Under the pieces are notes generated by a model that saw nothing but the letters and a program-made list of their open reading frames with translations, was not told the origin of the DNA and did no database searches. From RGIG5952 sp045627605 (GTDB lineage: Bacteria; Verrucomicrobiota; Kiritimatiellia; RFP12; JAAYLN01): DNA of 15,600 nucleotides. Below, one piece after another: positions 12,409 through 15,600 of this stretch. Location of the stretch: positions 1-15,600 of the forward strand of contig JAZQOA010000129.1 of NCBI GenBank assembly GCA_045627605.1, written 5' to 3'. Each line of letters begins with the position of its first letter. Position 1 is the first letter of the stretch. The position numbers and the translations under genes were made by a program.

Positions 12409-15400
12409 CTACCGCACCTGGATGTCCTTGAGCCGGATGACGGGCGAGCCCTTCTTCATCTCAAGGAGGTCAAGCGTGCGGCCGTACTGCGAGATGCCGA
12501 GCGCGGTGACCTTGACCGGCCAGTCAATTTTGCCGTTGCCCGTGCCGTCGCGCGTCCAGAGCCATTCGTTTTCGCCGGGGCCGACGATGCGGACATCCGA
12601 CGCCTTTGCCAGGGGCACCTGGAGGAAGTTCCAGAATTCGTAGTTGAAGGAGAGCTTGAAGGGCCAGTCGTAGGTGTAGCAGCCGAGGCCGCCGATGCCC
12701 GACGAGAACCACTTTTCGCCCTCGGCGTCGGTGATCTCGAACGAGATGTGGCCCCAGTTGGAATTGCCTTTCGCCCAGACGCCGATTGTGTTGAAGGGCT
12801 TTTCGATGACCTGCGGATTCTTGATCTTCAGGAGGACGTATTCCTGCATGATTTCCGGGCAGGCTTCCTGCGAGAGATGCTCGATCTCGATGCAGGGGCC
12901 GAAGCCATCGTCCGGAGGCGTTGTTTCCTCTAATGGGTCGTCGTCCAGGGCGGACCTGATGGCGAACTTGCCGGGGCGGAAGGGCGTATCGGCGAACTTC
13001 GGGTCGATGCGGCGGTCCTCGCCTTCGACGAGCTCAACCTCGTCCGCCGAGACGAGGGGGACAACCGTGGTGTTCGCCCTGTCGGCAGGATTCTCATGCG
13101 AAAAGACGCGGATTGGGAAGACTTCGAATGAGTCAATGCGCGTCTTCGAGACGATGTAGCCGGGCTCGTCGGTCATCGGGAACTTCCGCGCCTCGATGAC
13201 TTCGCCTTCGTCGCGTACTCTTGCCTTGAGCTCGAATCGGCGTCCGGTCATCGTGACGTATGTGCAGTCCGCTTCTTTGCCGCCGTTCCATTTAGGAACG
13301 GCCATTGTCTCGCCGCGCGCCGTCCAGATCGGATAAATCCATTCGCCGTTCTTGCCCTGGAACTCAAGGGCGTAGGCGGTGAGGGAGCCGGTCTCAAGCT
13401 GTCGCGTGAATTTCGCCTTGTCGAGAAGGAGCGTCAGCGTCGCCACGCCGAGCGCGTTTTCGCGCGGGTAGGCCAGCGGCCAGCGTGTGAAGGCGCCGCC
13501 GCACCAGATTGTGTCGGCGTAGCTGTTGCCGACTTCCATGCCGGCTTCGACGGGGACCGTGCGGCAGCCGAGCGCGTGGGCGATGAGGCTGTCGCGGAGG
13601 CAGACCGCAGCGGCGGCGCGTTCGCTGCGCTCGTAGCGCTCCGTGCGCGTCTTCCACTCCCACGGGCAGTCCATCCGCTCGGGATAGCCGTAGGTGCGGG
13701 CGATCTTCTTCAGCACCCACGGCACGTAGGCGGTGACCATTTCCGGCGGCATTGTGAGGCCGACTGATTCCTCGCCCCAGAAATCGACATATTCCTTCGG
13801 GAAGCCGCCGCGGCAGAGTTCGCCGACGATGCCGTAGGATTCGCCGGAGTTGCCGATGATCAGCTTCACGCCCGGATCAACCTCGCGCCAGCACTTGGCC
13901 GTGCGCAGCGCCGACTCGACGCGGTTCGCCTGGCGCTTGAGGACGCCGTCGGTGAGTTCGGTCTTGCCGCCCCAGGCCTCGTTCGGGAAGGGACCGCCGC
14001 CCGATTCGTGGAAGACGAGGGCTTCCTTGCAGTGCGGGAAGGCCTTGACGAGCGCACGCATCTTTTCCTTGGCCGCCTCCTCCTCGCCCGCGTTGACGCG
14101 GATGTAGGGGAACTGGGCGTTGGTGAAGCCGTGCGCCTTCATCAGGGCGTTTGTCTCGGGCGTCTTGTCGCTGAACTCCGTCCGCTTGACGCCGAGGAAA
14201 TCGTAGGAAGGCGCCCAGTCCTCGATTGCGCGGGCAGTGCCATGCGCACCGTGGAAGTTCCAGCTGTAGTAGGGCGATTCGTAGCCCGCCTCGCGGGTGT
14301 TCTCCGGGAGGAGGCCGTAGGAGGCGTTGAACTTCTGGACAACCGCGCCCTTGGCGTCCGTGATGCGGTAGGCGACCGTATAGTGGCCGAAGTCGCCCGT
14401 GTTCTTCGGGAACTCGAGCGTCTTCACGGTGTCGCCCGAGAAGTCGAAGGAATTTTGCCAGACGGTCGTCTTGCCCCGGCGCTTGTCGAAGTCCGGCTGC
14501 CCGTCCTCGTACTTCACCTCGGCCGAGAAGGTGTATTTGCCGCCATCGAGTACCTTGAGCTCGACCTTCGCCTTGGGCGTTTCGCCCGGATAGTAGAGCG
14601 CGAAGGTGCGGTCGGGGGCGACGCGGAACCAGACGGGCGACTCAATGAGGCTGCCCCACGTCACAACGACGCTGCTGCGCAGTTCTTCGGCGGGGGAGCG
14701 GCCGGAGTCGATGTAGTAGCGGTTCTTCTCCCAGACGGGTCCCGTGAACTCGAAGTGGAGAGAGGGGAGTTCCTCGCCCGAAAGTCCGTCCTTCATCGAA
14801 GTGAGATCCATGATGGCGGCGACGTCGAGGTCGAAGGTGACTTCGTACTCGTCGCCCTTCTTGACGATGCGCGGGTCGTCTTCCTTCGAGAGATCGACCT
14901 CCTCCTGCGCCATCGCGATCGAGCGGCCGGAACTGGCGTTGAACTGCGTCAGGCGGGCGACGATGACCGGCACGAACTCCTTGGGCGCGGTCTTGTCGAT
15001 ACGGCAACGCGCGACAGCCTTGCCCCACTGCTTGCGCGGGACATTGAAGAGGCAGCTCGACGGCAAGGCGTAGAGCCCGTCGCGCGAGAGGTAGCCGTTG
15101 CATTCGAGGGCGTACGAGCCGAGATTTTCGCGGACGCGCTCAAGCTTGAAGCCTTCCCTCGCAATCGGGAGCTGCCAGGTTTCCGGGCCTTTGGGGGCCG
15201 GTGCCGCGCCAAGGCGACTTTGCGCTTCGACGCCCTTGCCGGAAATGACGATTTCCCTGAGCGGCTGGTCAAAGGCGATGGTCTTGAAAAGCTGGTTGTC
15301 GAGGAGAAGGCGATAGACGGGGCGTCCGTCCGTCTCCGGCACGACCGCAAGCCGGTACGCCCGGTTGCCCGGCGACGTGAAGACATTGCGCGCGGCGGCG

Positions 15401-15600
15401 ATTTCGGCGATTTCCGGCGTCTCGTACATGTCCATGCCGCCAATCGGCGGAACGGCGTAAAAACCGCGGCGTCTGCCGCTGATCGAGAGCACCCCGTTTG
15501 TCGCAACGACACGGCGGGCCTCATCGACGAACTTGCCGCCCTTGAAGACGCGGTACGAGGTTTCGCCACCGTGGTTGCCGGCGGAGAAATCGACCGTTTC
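12409..15600 (-). CDS. Very large glycan-active-looking protein of unknown family (5' end outside window)
   Basis: The frame is open to the right edge, giving 1063 residues before the TAG at 12409-12411. The GTG at 15492 is not a real start, because the frame continues above it (ETVDFSAGNHGGETSY). Residues about 37-400 are beta-rich, with strand patterns like immunoglobulin or jelly-roll domains. The middle (about 440-790) looks like a TIM-barrel glycoside hydrolase core: EALVFHESGGG (near 525-535), YVDFWGEESVG (near 601-611) and CPWEWKTRTERYERSE. Acidic residues in the first two are candidates for catalysis (inference). The last 170 residues form a carbohydrate-binding-like beta module (IGVWAKGNSNWGHISFEIT, EFWNFLQVPL). 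Secretion cannot be judged without the N-terminus. I do not recognise a named glycoside hydrolase family. Confidence 0.78.
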   Translation of the reverse strand, partial: ETVDFSAGNHGGETSYRVFKGGKFVDEARRVVATNGVLSISGRRRGFYAVPPIGGMDMYETPEIAEIAAARNVFTSPGNRAYRLAVVPETDGRPVYRLLLDNQLFKTIAFDQPLREIVISGKGVEAQSRLGAAPAPKGPETWQLPIAREGFKLERVRENLGSYALECNGYLSRDGLYALPSSCLFNVPRKQWGKAVARCRIDKTAPKEFVPVIVARLTQFNASSGRSIAMAQEEVDLSKEDDPRIVKKGDEYEVTFDLDVAAIMDLTSMKDGLSGEELPSLHFEFTGPVWEKNRYYIDSGRSPAEELRSSVVVTWGSLIESPVWFRVAPDRTFALYYPGETPKAKVELKVLDGGKYTFSAEVKYEDGQPDFDKRRGKTTVWQNSFDFSGDTVKTLEFPKNTGDFGHYTVAYRITDAKGAVVQKFNASYGLLPENTREAGYESPYYSWNFHGAHGTARAIEDWAPSYDFLGVKRTEFSDKTPETNALMKAHGFTNAQFPYIRVNAGEEEAAKEKMRALVKAFPHCKEALVFHESGGGPFPNEAWGGKTELTDGVLKRQANRVESALRTAKCWREVDPGVKLIIGNSGESYGIVGELCRGGFPKEYVDFWGEESVGLTMPPEMVTAYVPWVLKKIARTYGYPERMDCPWEWKTRTERYERSERAAAAVCLRDSLIAHALGCRTVPVEAGMEVGNSYADTIWCGGAFTRWPLAYPRENALGVATLTLLLDKAKFTRQLETGSLTAYALEFQGKNGEWIYPIWTARGETMAVPKWNGGKEADCTYVTMTGRRFELKARVRDEGEVIEARKFPMTDEPGYIVSKTRIDSFEVFPIRVFSHENPADRANTTVVPLVSADEVELVEGEDRRIDPKFADTPFRPGKFAIRSALDDDPLEETTPPDDGFGPCIEIEHLSQEACPEIMQEYVLLKIKNPQVIEKPFNTIGVWAKGNSNWGHISFEITDAEGEKWFSSGIGGLGCYTYDWPFKLSFNYEFWNFLQVPLAKASDVRIVGPGENEWLWTRDGTGNGKIDWPVKVTALGISQYGRTLDLLEMKKGSPVIRLKDIQVR

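Noticed and set aside
1..15600. Search for tRNA, rRNA, CRISPR arrays and insertion sequences
   Set aside because: I see no cloverleaf, no regular spaced repeats, no transposase motifs and no terminal inverted repeats.

Overview
The window is GC-rich and almost completely coding, and every gene I can support lies on the minus strand. The gene content suggests a member of the PVC superphylum (Kiritimatiellota, Lentisphaerota or Verrucomicrobiota). The clues are a type III secretion switch protein of the SctU type, large secreted glycine-rich and glycan-active proteins, a MoxR gene with a membrane partner, and a core SMC-kleisin operon. This lineage call is inference from gene content. The long open frames on the plus strand are antisense shadows produced by the high GC content.

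Layout, in the direction of transcription (right to left). (1) 15600-12409: a very large protein, open at the right edge, that looks like a multi-domain glycan-active enzyme without a recognised family. (2) 12383-11922: a PD-(D/E)XK nuclease domain that seems to be the C-terminal remnant of an AAA-ATPase/nuclease protein. (3) 11897-10887: a BNR/Asp-box sialidase-like protein without a signal peptide. (4) 10781-9693: sctU, with no other secretion gene in view. (5) 9642-5451: a tight five-gene block, scpA-scpB-yggU-(three-TM coiled-coil protein)-moxR, with overlaps or gaps under 30 nt. (6) 5368-3975: a more AT-rich, two-gene cassette with a 4-nt stop/start overlap. It encodes an unknown acidic 168-aa protein and a fusion of an ASCH domain to a RadC/JAMM domain. 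(7) 3707 to the left edge: a secreted giant protein with a PA14-like domain, an InlB-type repeat and a duplicated glycine-rich beta-strand module. It has a strong ribosome binding site and a plausible promoter, and it runs out of the window.

How the genes work together. scpA and scpB form the kleisin part of the SMC complex for chromosome segregation. moxR and the membrane protein before it look like an envelope chaperone pair. The DUF58 gene that usually follows moxR is absent, and the ASCH-RadC cassette sits in its place. The two edge genes and the sialidase-like gene suggest a life on complex glycans.

The best candidate for something undescribed is the translationally coupled ASCH-RadC cassette. 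A second point is an identical 13-nt extended -10 motif, without a -35, that follows the stop codon of two different genes and drives scpA and the nuclease fragment.
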